From Zonotrichia leucophrys gambelii (taxonomy: Eukaryota; Chordata; Aves; Passeriformes; Passerellidae), in NCBI RefSeq assembly GCF_028769735.1, contig NC_088176.1, positions 18,261,501 to 18,325,500 of the forward strand: DNA of 64,000 bases, in the 5' to 3' direction. The translations under genes were made by a program, and so were the position numbers. Below, piece after piece: positions 1-12,119 of the stretch (position 1 is the first letter of the stretch; each line of letters begins with the position of its first letter). The notes beneath the pieces were generated by a model. That model saw only the letters and a program-made list of their open reading frames with translations. It was not told where the DNA came from and did not search any database.

Positions 1-1855
1 GAAGAGGTGCTACATAAACACCCAGGGACAAAAAATCTGAACACAACATATTTGCTTGCTGTCATTTGTGCTGACTTTGTGCTGCTCTGTGGGACAGAAC
101 CTTGATCAATTGCTCACCTGCATTCCAAAGGAAAAATTTGGCTTGATGAATGTTATTTCAGGTGGTAGCTACAAGCCCCATTTCTCTGTTCACTTTTGAT
201 GGTGTGTCAGCTGGCAGCAACTCTGCTGAGGTCTGCCTTGCTCTTTCCAAAGTCCTTTTCCTGTGTGGGCACATTCCACAGACTGACACCGTCAGCACTT
301 GGAGCATGCAGAGGAACTTCCCTACTCACCTACATTTTAATGTTCTCTCCTGTCAGGAGGATACCAGCGGCGATTACAAGACAGCCTTGATGAATCTCTG
401 TGGCAGTGACTGACAGACTCTAGGAGGAAGATGCTGAAAAGGATACATAGAGAAGATTAACAGTGAACAAGGCTCTGAAAATGTACTTGTAGAAAATCTT
501 TCCATTGATCCAAGTGGGGGTGAAAAGAAGATCAAATTAATGGCTGAGATTTCCAAAGCTCTCTGAGGGATGTGGATGCTCATTACACACTGAATGTTAT
601 CCACTTCCCAAGCACAGGGGGGAATGTTAATTTCTTGTTTCCATTTTCTTCTTTGAAGTTTTCCTTGTATCTTAACCCATGGTGAAGGATGGCACTTGAC
701 ATGGAATTAAAGGTTCTTTTAAATCCTCTATAGCTCTTTCACAAGCCTGAACAACCCTACAAAGCTTGGGATGCCCTGAAGCCATGCTGATTTCACCAGG
801 ACCAGCTGGTAGAGCAGGGCTGTTGGATGCTTGAAGGATGGATCTGGAAGAAGTCCCAGATATTAATGAGGATTTAGGACACGGGTCAAAACAGAGAACT
901 TAGTGCCAGAGGCAGTAGTTTAGCGGCCTTATCTAGATAACTTCACAGGGAGCTCCCCAAGGAGCAGGGAATGGCAGAGTCAAGTTGGCTGCTGCAAGCA
1001 TGTGAAAGTTGAAGGCTGTGTGCCTAATTTCCTTCTTGCTTGTCTGTTGGGGAAGAGCAGCAAGTTCAGGTCCCCACGTCAATGTCAGACCAATCAAAAC
1101 TGGCGTGGATGATTTGGTTTTGGTGCATACAGGGTACCCTGTCCATGGGAGCAGACCTGTTTCTGCTTCTAGTGTCACAGCAGCTTCTCAGCAGTCAGTG
1201 GACTCCCTCCAAAATTGCGTCCAACCCCCATGACTGCACCACCAGGGGCCTGAGTGAAGCCCCAGATGTGGACAGTGATGCAGAGAGAACAGTCTGAGAA
1301 GTTCGGGTCTGCCTTGACCACTGGTTCTCCACGCCTTAAACGAATCCTTTAAATGTGTAGTTACAAAAAGGCTTTCAGTAAATGTTCTCAGTAAAGGAGC
1401 TTTTCTGATCCAGTGGGTGAACTTTTTGGCTGAGGAGTGCTCCCTCCCTCGCACTGCTGAGATTATCAGGAGTCAGTGCCATGCGATTGGAAGTTCAAAA
1501 GGTCTTGGTGAGTCCAGGTCACAGACTAGAGTCCTGGGTCAGGGTATCAACACACCTCAAGTGAACACAGAGAAGAGGAGGTTTCAGTCCTCGCCCCTTT
1601 AAGTGATTGTCTTTTCAGTGATACCCCGGTTTCTTGCCTGGTCTCTGGCTGAGCATCAAGGTGGGGGGTTCTTCTCCCAGTTTTTGAGGTACATGGGCCA
1701 GCTGTGGGCACCAAGGGATGGGGACTCGCATGTCCCTTCTGCTGTTCCCACTTGGTTTTTTGCAGTCGCTTGTTCTAATTGACACCGATGATGGGGTGTC
1801 AGTTTGGGGGTTTCGCTTTGGTTTGGGGTTTTTGAGCCTGTTGGGGCTTGCAAGT
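1..1855. other. Gene-free stretch, no recognised feature
   Basis: Mixed-composition DNA with only short chance open frames on both strands. No exon with plausible splice sites, no repeat family and no RNA gene was recognised. It leads into the GC-rich island that follows. Confidence 0.5.
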
Positions 1856-2290
1856 GTCGGCGGGAGCTGCGGCCGCGGTGAAAGCCGCGCTTACACCCCC
1901 ATCTGCTGGGGACCGCCTGCGCAAACCCCGCGGCGGCACCACCGGGCACCCGGGCATCCCGGGGTACCCCGGGGTTTCCCAAGTATCCCGGGGCAGCCCG
2001 GGCATCCCGGGGCACCCTGGGCATCCCGGGACTTTCCGAGCATCCCAGGGTACTCCGAGCATTCCAGGGTACTCCGAGCATCCCAGGGCACCCCGAGCAT
2101 CCCGGGAACGGCCTCCGGGGAGCCAGGAGGAGCGGGCGGGATTTGCCCCTGTCCCGTTCTGCAGAGCCGGAGCCGCAGGGCTGCGCTCCCTGTCCCTTGC
2201 AGCCACTCCGGGGCTCTCAGCCCGCAGCCCTCGGCACGGGCTCTGCAGGGAGGCACTGCTCCGGCCAGAGCCGTGCCAGGAGGTTTTACT
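1856..2290. promoter_or_regulatory. Short GC/CpG-rich island with NotI site
   Basis: This stretch is far richer in G+C and CpG than anything around it and includes GCGGCCGC at 1869-1876. Its 3' half contains a minisatellite, annotated separately. CpG-rich islands in vertebrate genomes often mark promoters, but no TATA box, recognisable first exon or downstream coding exon is visible here. The promoter role is inference; the composition is what is seen. It may instead be a GC-rich minisatellite locus without promoter activity. Confidence 0.45.
1944..2106. repeat. GC-rich minisatellite, degenerate ~18-19 bp units
   Basis: Degenerate tandem units built around GCATCCCRGGG followed by GYACYCC or similar run through the interval. 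The clearest are the later units of the form GAGCATCCCAGGGTACTCC. All three frames stay open on both strands because the unit lacks stop triplets. That yields collagen-like G-x-P text in translation, which is a by-product of the repeat and not evidence of a gene. Confidence 0.75.
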
Positions 2291-5200
2291 GAAGGCATGA
2301 CCCATTCTGGTGTGTTTGGGGTATTAACTTGGAAAGCCCAGATGGGACCTTGTGCCTGCCTGAGCAGGAAACAGGAGTGACTTTCCCTGCTGCACCCACA
2401 ACATCTCTGTTTCCTGGAGCTGGACAGGCAGCAAGTGAAAAGCAATCCCAGCTTTGAGGGACCTAAACTCTGACTAGGAAAGCCTAATGAAAGCTCAGGT
2501 CTTGAAGCGTGTTTTAGTTCAGAGTTGTGTGATGATTTCACTCAAACATTTGTGTTTATATTGCCCCAGAGCTCCCGTTGTTGTTATTGTTAGCACGCTA
2601 CTCAGGTCAGAGGTTGGCTTTTCTTCTTGGCCTGTGCTTAGCACAGTGGGTGTGGATTAGAGCTGTTTCACTGTGATTGTGATCCCAATTTATTAATAAC
2701 AGCCTGGGAGATGTAAAGTGAGTTGCCAGAATGCTCACAGGAGATCAGTAGTAAAGCTGGAAAGAGGAACAAGCAGGGGAAGCTGATTCTATCACTGTAA
2801 TTGCTGGGAAACAAAACAATTGTAAAACATCAATGAAGATTTAATTACATATTGATTGCTGCTAAAATGTTCCCCGGGTGAACAGGTGCTTTAATAAATC
2901 AGGATCAATTCCTAAGCTGTTCTAACCAGTCTTTTCTAAGTGCAAATATTGACTTAGGGCCTTTCTATTCATTCACAGTTTTATTAACATGATTTTATTG
3001 CACAAAAACCAAGATAAAAGCTTGGCAAGGAAAAAGTAACAGGGGCAATGTAAAAAATGCTCAGGACTGGTGCAGGCTTTCTGCTGCCTGTTTTCAGCCT
3101 TTTTCTTCCTCCTGTGCTCCAGAAAGACCCATGTGCAGGGAGTCTCCAGGGACAGCACTAATGCCACTTTGCTGTGCTCTCCTGTGTACTCAGACAGGGG
3201 GACAGCACACAGCACACAGCAGGACTGTGCTGCAGCCTCGGGGTGTGGGTACATAGCTCAGCTCACACCCAGGTGTGCCTAGGGATGGCTGTCTCCAACT
3301 GTTAGCTCTGCTCCTGAGACCTGGAAAACTAACAGGAGTCAGTTCCAGACAGGATGCTAAAGCACATACTTCGTGTTTAACCCCTGAGAGTTTCTGTTCC
3401 AGAGAAAACTGACCTCATTTAGTCTTACTCAGTTCTCCCAGAAACCCAGAGCAGATGTGACCTGAAGCCCCGGAGGCCAGCACAGGCAAGCAAAGGCCCT
3501 GCTTCTTAATAGGTGTGTCATCACTGTGACTTCTGGAGAGAAGATTGGATTGGTTTGGCTTCACTTGTATTTCTATTTTGCAACAGTTTGGAGTAATTTT
3601 TGGATTAAAAATGTTTAAGTGTTCAAACTGGGGTTAAATGAACATTGTTCCTGTCAGGAAGTGGAAGATGAGAATAGCAGATACCTTAGTCAGGCAGAGT
3701 GGGAGATCTCTTTACCATCTCCTCATGTTAAGGAAAGTGTTTCAAGGGCAGGAAATAATCTGAGAGGGATGTTCAGTCTTCCTTTTTCCCTGCGGTTTGC
3801 TCAGCAGCACACAGAGGGAGCCCTGGCTGCTGGGAGGGGCTGGGGCTGGGCCGGAGCCTTGCCTGAGGCACCAGGGCTGACTCTGGGGCATCTTCAGGCT
3901 GCCATGCCCTGCCAGCCCTTCTCTGGGAGCTGACAGTGGGGTGGCCAAAACCCAGCACAGTGTGAGGCCCGGGAAGGGAAGGTGGGCTGTGACAGCAGGG
4001 ATGGCTATCAAACCATGGCTATGGTTTGTTCTGGGGTGGGCTGAAGGGAGGCTCAAGGGCAGAGCACCCTCACTGCTGGGCAGATGGGAGCCCTCCTGAA
4101 TGGAAACTGCTGGTTAATTTTTATTCTTAAATTAATAAATTAATGGCAAATGAGTGCTGATGTATTAATGTAAAATGCAGTTTTTAAATACTGCTTGCCA
4201 CAGATATCCAGATGGGATAATGAAGTGCCCTGGTGTCATGGCTCATTGGCTGGCTATCCTGAAGCGGCCTGGTGGCCATCTGATCATAAAATACACACCT
4301 TCCTCAGGGATTACTGTATGGAATCTCCTTTGCTGGGAAGATAGCAATCTGTAAGATGCTAAGATGGGAGTATGCCAAAGACCTGTCAGTCTTTCCTTCA
4401 TCTTCTGCCCTGAGCCCAAATGCCTGAGCTGACTCCAAAGACTCTTCACTTGTTTAGTGTCTGGGGTCAGTAACTGCAGAACATCCTCATGCCTGGGATG
4501 CTGCAGCACCAAGAGATGTTTTGTTTGACACAGTGCAGCAAGCTCTTCTCCTCAGACCACATGCAAACAAGGTCACTCCAATTCACATCTCTCTCCTCAC
4601 TGCAAACATTACTGGCCTTGCAAGTAATTATTGTTCAGTCTTCTGGTGTCATATATTTGAACCCAAAGAACTCATCTCTGACATTCCAAGAAATTGCCAG
4701 TAGTTTTTGTTGTTCACTAAAAACTTTATGTTAGGCTGCAGAAAAGAATTAATAATTTGGGGTTTGTATCTGACTATCCTTTGAGAAGACAGAAGGAGCC
4801 AATCCTGAGGACCTGGGCTGTGTTTGGAAGTATTGCTTGTTCAAGCTGTGTTTCTGTTTCCCCAGCATTTCCTGTTGCAAATCTCAGTCAGCCATGGTGT
4901 GTTGGTTCATGCCTTGGACTTGTTGGAGGCTCAGAGTTGGCATTTCTGACTGAAAGGTATGTGCCCAGCAATTAAGAGTGTCACTGTATGGGAGTTCAAA
5001 GTTCACAGGGACTTCATCCCATATACTTTGCATTCTCCCAATTGCAAAGAAATACTTATGGTGATAATTTTCTGTGATATAGAAGTCATATGATGCATCC
5101 AAGTATAGTCCTGAGAAACCTTTTCTGCATTTCTGGCTAGATAAAAGTACTATTACAAAAGAAACACAGATGTCTGTAGGTTCTGTACATGCAGGAACTT

Positions 5201-6040
5201 AACATTTGGAGAAATAAATAGCTCTGGATCACACAGAGGAACCAGTTCTGTTCTTTCTGTGGTAATGAAGAACAGGATATGTTGTAGGCACAATATTATT
5301 AATAAATAGTGAGCAATGCAATATGAATCCGTAATTCAATTTAGGATTTCAGCTAAAAATGCTCTTTGGAATTATAGATGGCAGTGAGCTCTCAAATTGA
5401 ATTACAGTACAAACAGGAACTGAGTCATGTGTAGCAATGGTCTAGGGAAGCATAGAATAACTGGGCAAAATATTATTGGCAGTACTATATTCACAGAAAA
5501 GAAAAGCATTTGGTGGACCTAAATGAAATTTAACTGATCTTATAAATTGATGTCAGGCAGAAAAACAGGGGGAAATGAAAGTCAACATTTACATCTATTG
5601 ATTTTAAAATGGCAACTTTATTTTTAAAGCTGATTCAAGCTGAAAAACAATTATTGAAAGGTTTCATTAATCTGAAGCTTAAACATGACATTTTGGAGGG
5701 GAAAATTTTAATATTCAGTTTGCCCGAGAACACAATTTTTACTTTCTGAAATATCTCCTGAATTTCTGTTTTAGTTGAAGCCAGAGAACCACAGTTTTCC
5801 CCTCAGTTCCTCAGTTTAGCCACTGAGCTGAAAGGTCCCTTGTTATTTTAGCCAGAATAAAGGCTGATGTTTTTCAAAAAGGAGGGGAGAGTCATTGCTT
5901 CAAATGTCACTAACAATCTTCTCTAACAGAAGAGGTCAGTGTTGGGGGTCTGAGTTTAAAGAGATCCCCAGAGGTTCAAATAAGAAATAGGAAAAGTACA
6001 GCTACAGCTGATGTCCATTGCTGGCCTTGCCAGAACAGAA
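2291..6040. other. Gene-free stretch
   Basis: No supported exon, RNA gene or named repeat. Composition alternates between moderate and A+T-rich patches, for example 4115-4200. Open frames are all short and without domain features. Confidence 0.45.
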
Positions 6041-6044
6041 ACAG

Positions 6045-6195
6045 CAGCTCAGGTTGCCCAGAGAGGCGCTGGATGTCCCCTCCCTGGGAACATTCAGGTT
6101 GGATGGGGCTCTGAGCAACCTGATCTGGTAGAAGATATCCCTGCTCATTACAAGGGGGGTGGACTGGATGTCCTTTAAAGGTCCCTACCACTGGT
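6045..6195 (+). mobile_element. CR1 retrotransposon 3'-end fragment
   Basis: The segment reads like the 3' end of an avian CR1 LINE. It contains the phrases 'ggttgcccagagagg', 'caggttggatggggctctgagcaacctgatct' and 'tggactggatgtcctttaaaggtccc' in the expected order. These correspond to the end of the reverse-transcriptase frame and the short 3' UTR. It is 5'-truncated, as most CR1 copies are, and carries no usable coding sequence. Established knowledge: CR1 is the dominant LINE of birds. Confidence 0.85.
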
Positions 6196-6199
6196 CAGA

Positions 6200-9100
6200 G
6201 AAGGCAGGATACTGAAAACCAGGCTACCTTCAGAGAAGAATTTGACAAGATCATCTGTCTTTACATATCTAATATATTTTCTAACAGCTGGCTCCCAAAA
6301 TTATATCAGACAAAAACTCAGAACTGTGGCTTTGGGTTTTGGTGGAGGATAGGGTGAGTAGTGTCTTTTTACATCAGCCACTAGGCATTGCAACTTTTTT
6401 CTGGTTTCCTGGTGAACTTTTTGCATGGTTCTAATGATAAGTCATAACTACTTTGTTGAATGTTTCAGTGACAGTAAACACAGCAAAAATTATTGTCTAG
6501 AATACATTGTTCCTTAAAGCTCTCTCACTAGTTTAGGAAAATTGTGGCTAAAAACTGTGGCATTTGGATGACCTTCCTTTTGCTGTTCTCCAGCTAATAC
6601 TAACACTCAAATCTAGTATAAATAAAGGCAAACATTAGTGATAATAAACTCTCAAACTCAGTCACTGGTTTGTTTATAGCTAGGTTGGTACTTGAGGGAT
6701 CCAGTGCAATTTAAAAGGCAATAAATTGAAACAAACTCACTTGTTTTGGAGGCTGTTTATGAACCCTTTTAATTTGGTGTCATATTTATTTGGGAAGAAT
6801 TAGATTATCCTATTCATTAGATGCTGTGGCCAGTGATGAATGGAACAACATTCCACATCAATGGCATTAATTGAATCCTCGCAAGCACAGATAATACCCC
6901 TGCAGGAAACAGGAGAAGATGGAAAAGTTCTCCAAAGTAGGTCTGCAAATCCTGCAGGGATGAGGGAGCACTACTGGACAGCCAAGATAGTTGGCAGCAG
7001 TTGAATGCTTTTCATTTTTTGGTGAGACCCCTTAAAGAGTCTCCACTCTCTTTGGGCACAGAGCTAAAATTGATCTCCGCAGTGCTGTGGGCACCATGAA
7101 TCTGACACAGAACCAAGGAGGGAGTACAGGGCTCCTGAGCTGCACGCTTGTGCCATAACTAAAGATTTGGCCTCAGGGGAAATTTATTTCAGAGGGAAAC
7201 ATAATCAAAAAGACTGACTGACTTTCAGCAAAACTGATTTAAAGCTTGGGTTTGTAAAAATACCCAGATGATTTTCTCCTAGCTCATCAATAATACATGT
7301 TTGGGTCTGTTGAGGATTTCTCAGAAATGTGTCATTCTTCCAGGGAGTGTGTCCTATTGATAGAGCCATAAGCCACTGCCAATTAATCAGGGCATAATGC
7401 AGCGTTCAGAAATGAGCATGTGCTTTTCATGCCAGTCCTCTTTGATTCATGCCTCCGCTATGATTCATGCCAGTTTCTCTTTCAGATGAGCAGCTGTTTG
7501 TTATGAGCAAATTACTTTATTGCCCATGAAAGGTGAAAACCAGCCTGAGACATTGATGGGCTTTGGTGCAGAGAGAGTAGAAACTTCATCAAAATCTCAA
7601 TTTCCTGTGTGCTTCCTATGGAAGAAACTTTGCTCTCTCACTTCTCAGTGGCACAAAGCAGTGAACAGTGGCAAACTAGGTTGAAGCAACAGTGCCCTGA
7701 ATGTATGCGATCCCCCCCAAGACCCCTGATATGACCTGTGAAGTCCCTTTATGGATCCTTCCCATCTCTGATGTGCTTCCAGTCAACAGGCAAGGGGCAG
7801 GTGTCCTCAGCAGTGTGTGCACCTGAACAGTTCTCCTGGGAAATTCTGGAACAGTAGTTGGAGGGATTTTTCCTGAATGTTCTAATCACACGCCCCAAAC
7901 AATCTTGCTGGTAAAACAAGAGCAGGAGGGCAGGACCTGTAAGGAATGGTGATTGCTCATGCTTAAAAATGCAAGTACCAGAACTGGTCACTGGGAAGAG
8001 TGGTGACTCTGAGCTGCCCCACAGCATGTCCTCTGCCATAGGCAGTGAGCTGTACCTCATTTCACTGCAGCAGAAACACTGGGGAGTGACCAGTTCAGGG
8101 TCAGCAGTGGAACACAGGGATTAGGATGCAGTTCACCAGAGCCCCAGACAAATCACCCACCTGATGACTCCACATCTTCTCACTGCTTGTGCTGGGCTAT
8201 ATCCTTTTTCTGACCTGCACTCTCAATATCGCAGCCCTAAGAAAGTGCTCTCAGCCAAGGTCTCAAAGAGGTTAAAGCAGTAATATCCAGAGAGGGAGTA
8301 ACAGGGGCATCTATAAAACTAACCATTTCAGAGCACTAATTTCATCAGCAAGCTAATTGCAAATATTGTACCTAAGAACATTTCCAGCCATCTGCAGGAA
8401 GGGAATGTCACAGTGCTTGAAAGGCATCTTATATTTATGATTGTGTCTTGCTGATACATAAACCTGGCACAGTGAGTTTTGGATGTCATTATGATAATCA
8501 TGAAGAAGAAACACACCTTGCTTGGGAGACATTTACACACCACCTTTATTGTGGTATCTGAATAGTTCCTTGTGTGTGTAAAATCCTGCTACATTTCACC
8601 TCTGGTTTTGAGTATAAAACTGAGTGAATACAGAGCCTATTGCTAATCCCTACAGCAGGACTTGACTGTGCCTGATGTCACATGGTAAAACTGTGATCCT
8701 GCAAGGAACAGAATTACTGGGTCCAAGGCTGACACTCTGCCAAATGCATTTCCCTCTTATTGTGGTTCCAGATTAATATTTATATTCTCAAACCACTTTC
8801 ATCAGACTTGGTCCTGAGGTGAGATCAGTGTCAAAGTGACCAAGAAAGGGTGTGTGTCTGTGCCCCATTCTGAGTAAGAGCAGCAGCAATGTCAGGAAAG
8901 TGGAAGTTCAAGCTGTCCCTTTGCTCTCTGTATTCTATGTAAGCTGGAATTCTCCCTTCCTGGAGCTGGAGATTTTGACAGGGACCAAATCTGCTCCGCT
9001 GGAAGGTAAATAATTTTTTTTAAATACACAGGACAAGATTCACTATGTGGTACTGTTTGGTTTTGTTTTTGATGCTCCCTGGAGCAAGCAATGATGTCTG

Positions 9101-12060
9101 AGCTCTAAAGAAACCTACCACCCCATTGGATAGAGAATTTGCCTTTCAGTCTACTTGGAACCAGCTCTTGATGCTTGTTACTCCCTGGGAACCGAGTTTT
9201 GATGTTAACTCTAAACCATCTGTATTTGCAACCAATGCTTTTCAGGGATTTGCATATAGTGTATAAATAAATTTAGTTGTGCTTACCTTTTTTCTCCTGT
9301 GCAAAGGTAACTTGTAAGGGCCTGATATATGAAGCTACCTGATGAAGTGGGAATGTAACAAATAACTTGCAAGCTCTCCCTTCTACTTACCTGTTAAATA
9401 GTTATATGTCTGCATACAGACAAGCCAAGCAACTTGGAATTTGACACCAGCACAGGTCCTGTGTTGCAACAGCCAGCAGCCTTTTAAAGAGCAGCCAAAA
9501 TTATTTTTAAAAAATACTTGTTTGTGAGTCAGTTTAAAGAAGGACATTGTCCCACTAATCCTTGTTATAACACTTGTTATGACACTTCCCTCACCTGATG
9601 ATCAGTGCAGATATTATATTATGAAGTTTTTAAAAATTTGTGCTGAGACCAACATCTGTCCAAGCATAACATTTCTGTCTTGAAGACAGGGTGAAGTTAT
9701 TACCTTCAGGGTTAAGGCTAAATAATCCCAGGGGTCAAGACTGAACTTGCAATGTAGTTCTTAAAATATTGCCCATGTGCTTCTAGAATAAACTGGTGGA
9801 AGAAAACACACTTTCTGTTTCTTGATAATTTTAGCATGCAGCTATCAGTGAGACCTTGATGTTGTGTGTGAAGGGAACAGAAACCTTATCCCAGAAACAG
9901 CTCCCTTTAGAAGAATTTATTAACATAAGAGTCTGGACTCCAATCCTGGTAGACGATTTGTCTGGACAGATTCAATGGTAGGACTGAGCACATGGATTTT
10001 GTCACAGTTCTCTTGGATTTCTGGGGTGCACTTAGCATGTCCTTGAGATCACAACCTATGGCTGGAGCAGAGAGCTGAACAAAACTTTCTTCTCCCACTG
10101 CCTTTAACAAGAAGTGTAGACACTAAGCACCTCTAAATAAATGAATAAATGTACATGTATCAAGTGCTTGTCACAGTAAATGGACAGAAGTAGATGCTGA
10201 ATCACAGCATTTTGAAGGGACACCGTTGGATCTCTCTCATTGCAAACCCTGGCAAAGAGAGGGTTTGGCAAGTCTGTGTTTTGCCTGCCCTATATGCAAC
10301 ACTAGATCTGAACTTTGAAAAGCCTAAAGGATTTTCATGTGAATATGAGGAGGACACAGCCCTAGAAGTGTTTTCCCACTTTGCAGTCTTGACCATGCTC
10401 TGAGAGCTGAGCCTCTCTTGCTTGGGGAGCTGAGCATCTCTCATTGTTTAGGGCAGAGGCTGGATGGTTGTGCAGAGTGAAGTTTGCTTCTCCTTCTGCT
10501 CTGACACTGCTCTGGCACAGGCTATGTGATCAGAAAATGTTGCTGTTACCTGGGGACACCAGAAGGTTTTTTTAACACTGATGTATTAATTAAGGGCATC
10601 CTTGAGCTGCAGTTGTGAGATTGGAGATACTGGTGACATACAAATTGTATCATAAACTCTGTATGTCTCTGTGTATACTCTGTATGTGCTCCTCCAGCAG
10701 AGATGATCCACAGAGATGACCCAAGAGGTGAAACAGGTTGAAGACAGTTAAAATAAGCAGCACACAGTCACTCAGGCTCCATGAGGAGAAGAGCAGAACC
10801 ACGAACACAAACAAAGCTTTACCACCTGGCTTAGCACCAGGCCTCCCAGAGTCTGAACCCAGCTCACTCAAAAAATATAGAAAGCCCAGTTCATGCAGGC
10901 TGAGATCCAAATTCAGACATAAAGTTTCTTCTAGTCTTTCATGCCCCTTCCCAAGACAGCCACTGCAATAATAACATTTCCATCACAGCAGCAGGAGGAA
11001 CAGGGTCCAATTTTCCAAGGGTGTAGAAGCAGGAAGGAAAATTTGCCTCAAATTTTGAAGCTCTAACAATTTCACAGAAGGCCTGTTAAAGAAAACATAC
11101 ATTACCTTTTCTAGTGTAATAATGAAAATATTAGCTTTTGTCTGTCCTACAAGAGTGCTATTGATAGGACAATACTTTGACCTTTGTACTGTGAGACAAA
11201 ACACTGCTTGGAGGAAAAAAAACAGATTCACATGATTAGTGGACAGCATTCTTAAGGTTAATTCCAAATTATGAGGATCCTTTGAAAATGTGATCCTGAG
11301 TTAAGGAAAAATTCTGAGCAGTCATGGAATCACTTAGCAATTAAAATCTAAGCAGAACAATAACTGGAAAAGGACCACACATTTTTGACAGAACAAGGGT
11401 CATTTGTAACACAGATGCACTTGCTGTTTGTAGAAAAGACAACCTGCTTGTTCATGCCTAAGCTCAGAGTTCAGAATGCCCCATGAAATGCAGAATGAAA
11501 TGACCTGCTAAGTGACTTCAGGATGGTTCAAAATTGCTGAGGCCTGGATGGGGATGGAGCTTCGGCCCAGCTGCCCCCATGATAATGAATTGGCAGAGTT
11601 TGCACAAGGAACCCTGTTTCATTGACTCTGTGGTGCTCTGCTGCTTTACAGCAGCTACACATCTGCTTTTCATTTAAGCAGATGTTAATGCCCTTAGGCT
11701 GGGCAAGTCCTTGCTGCCTGGAAACAGGCTTTTTTACATAAAACATTCTTCCAGCCTCCCCTGCTGGGGTAGCTCCACTTCATCTGTCATAACCTTTGCC
11801 CCACACTCAGGATCGTTACAAGGTTTTATTACTGCTTGCAAAATATTGCACCATGTTTCACTGAAAGTAGCTTTTCAAGAACACTGATTGCAGTTTATTG
11901 TGGGCACCTGGGTATAAAATCACCACCTGAGGCATCAGGCCTTGTGTAATTCTATTTTAGGTAACCAATTTAGGGATGGTAGGGAGGGTCCCAGATGACT
12001 GGTCCTTGGTTTTTTCTTATTTAAGGAACTGGCCATGAGTCTGAAAGGGTAGTTGTTTGG
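6200..12060. other. Gene-free stretch, partly A+T-rich
   Basis: No supported exon was found. Parts (about 6650-6900 and 7380-7530) are rich in TAAT-type and ATTCATG motifs and could be conserved non-coding DNA, but conservation cannot be assessed here. No repeat family was recognised beyond the flanking CR1 fragment and the pentanucleotide repeat. Confidence 0.4.
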
Positions 12061-12063
12061 GAA

Positions 12064-12115
12064 GATTAGATTAGATTAGATTAGATTAGATTAGATTAGA
12101 TTAGATTAGATTAGA
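12064..12115. repeat. (GATTA)n pentanucleotide microsatellite
   Basis: About ten uninterrupted copies of the 5-bp unit GATTA (equivalently TTAGA), ending in an A-rich run. The perfect array suggests it is polymorphic in length. Confidence 0.97.
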
Positions 12116-12119
12116 AAAG

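Noticed and set aside
1718..2380. 220-residue open frame with collagen-like G-x-P text, and long open frames on the other strand
   Set aside because: All frames are open because the minisatellite unit lacks stop triplets; no Gly-every-third regularity over length, no splice context.
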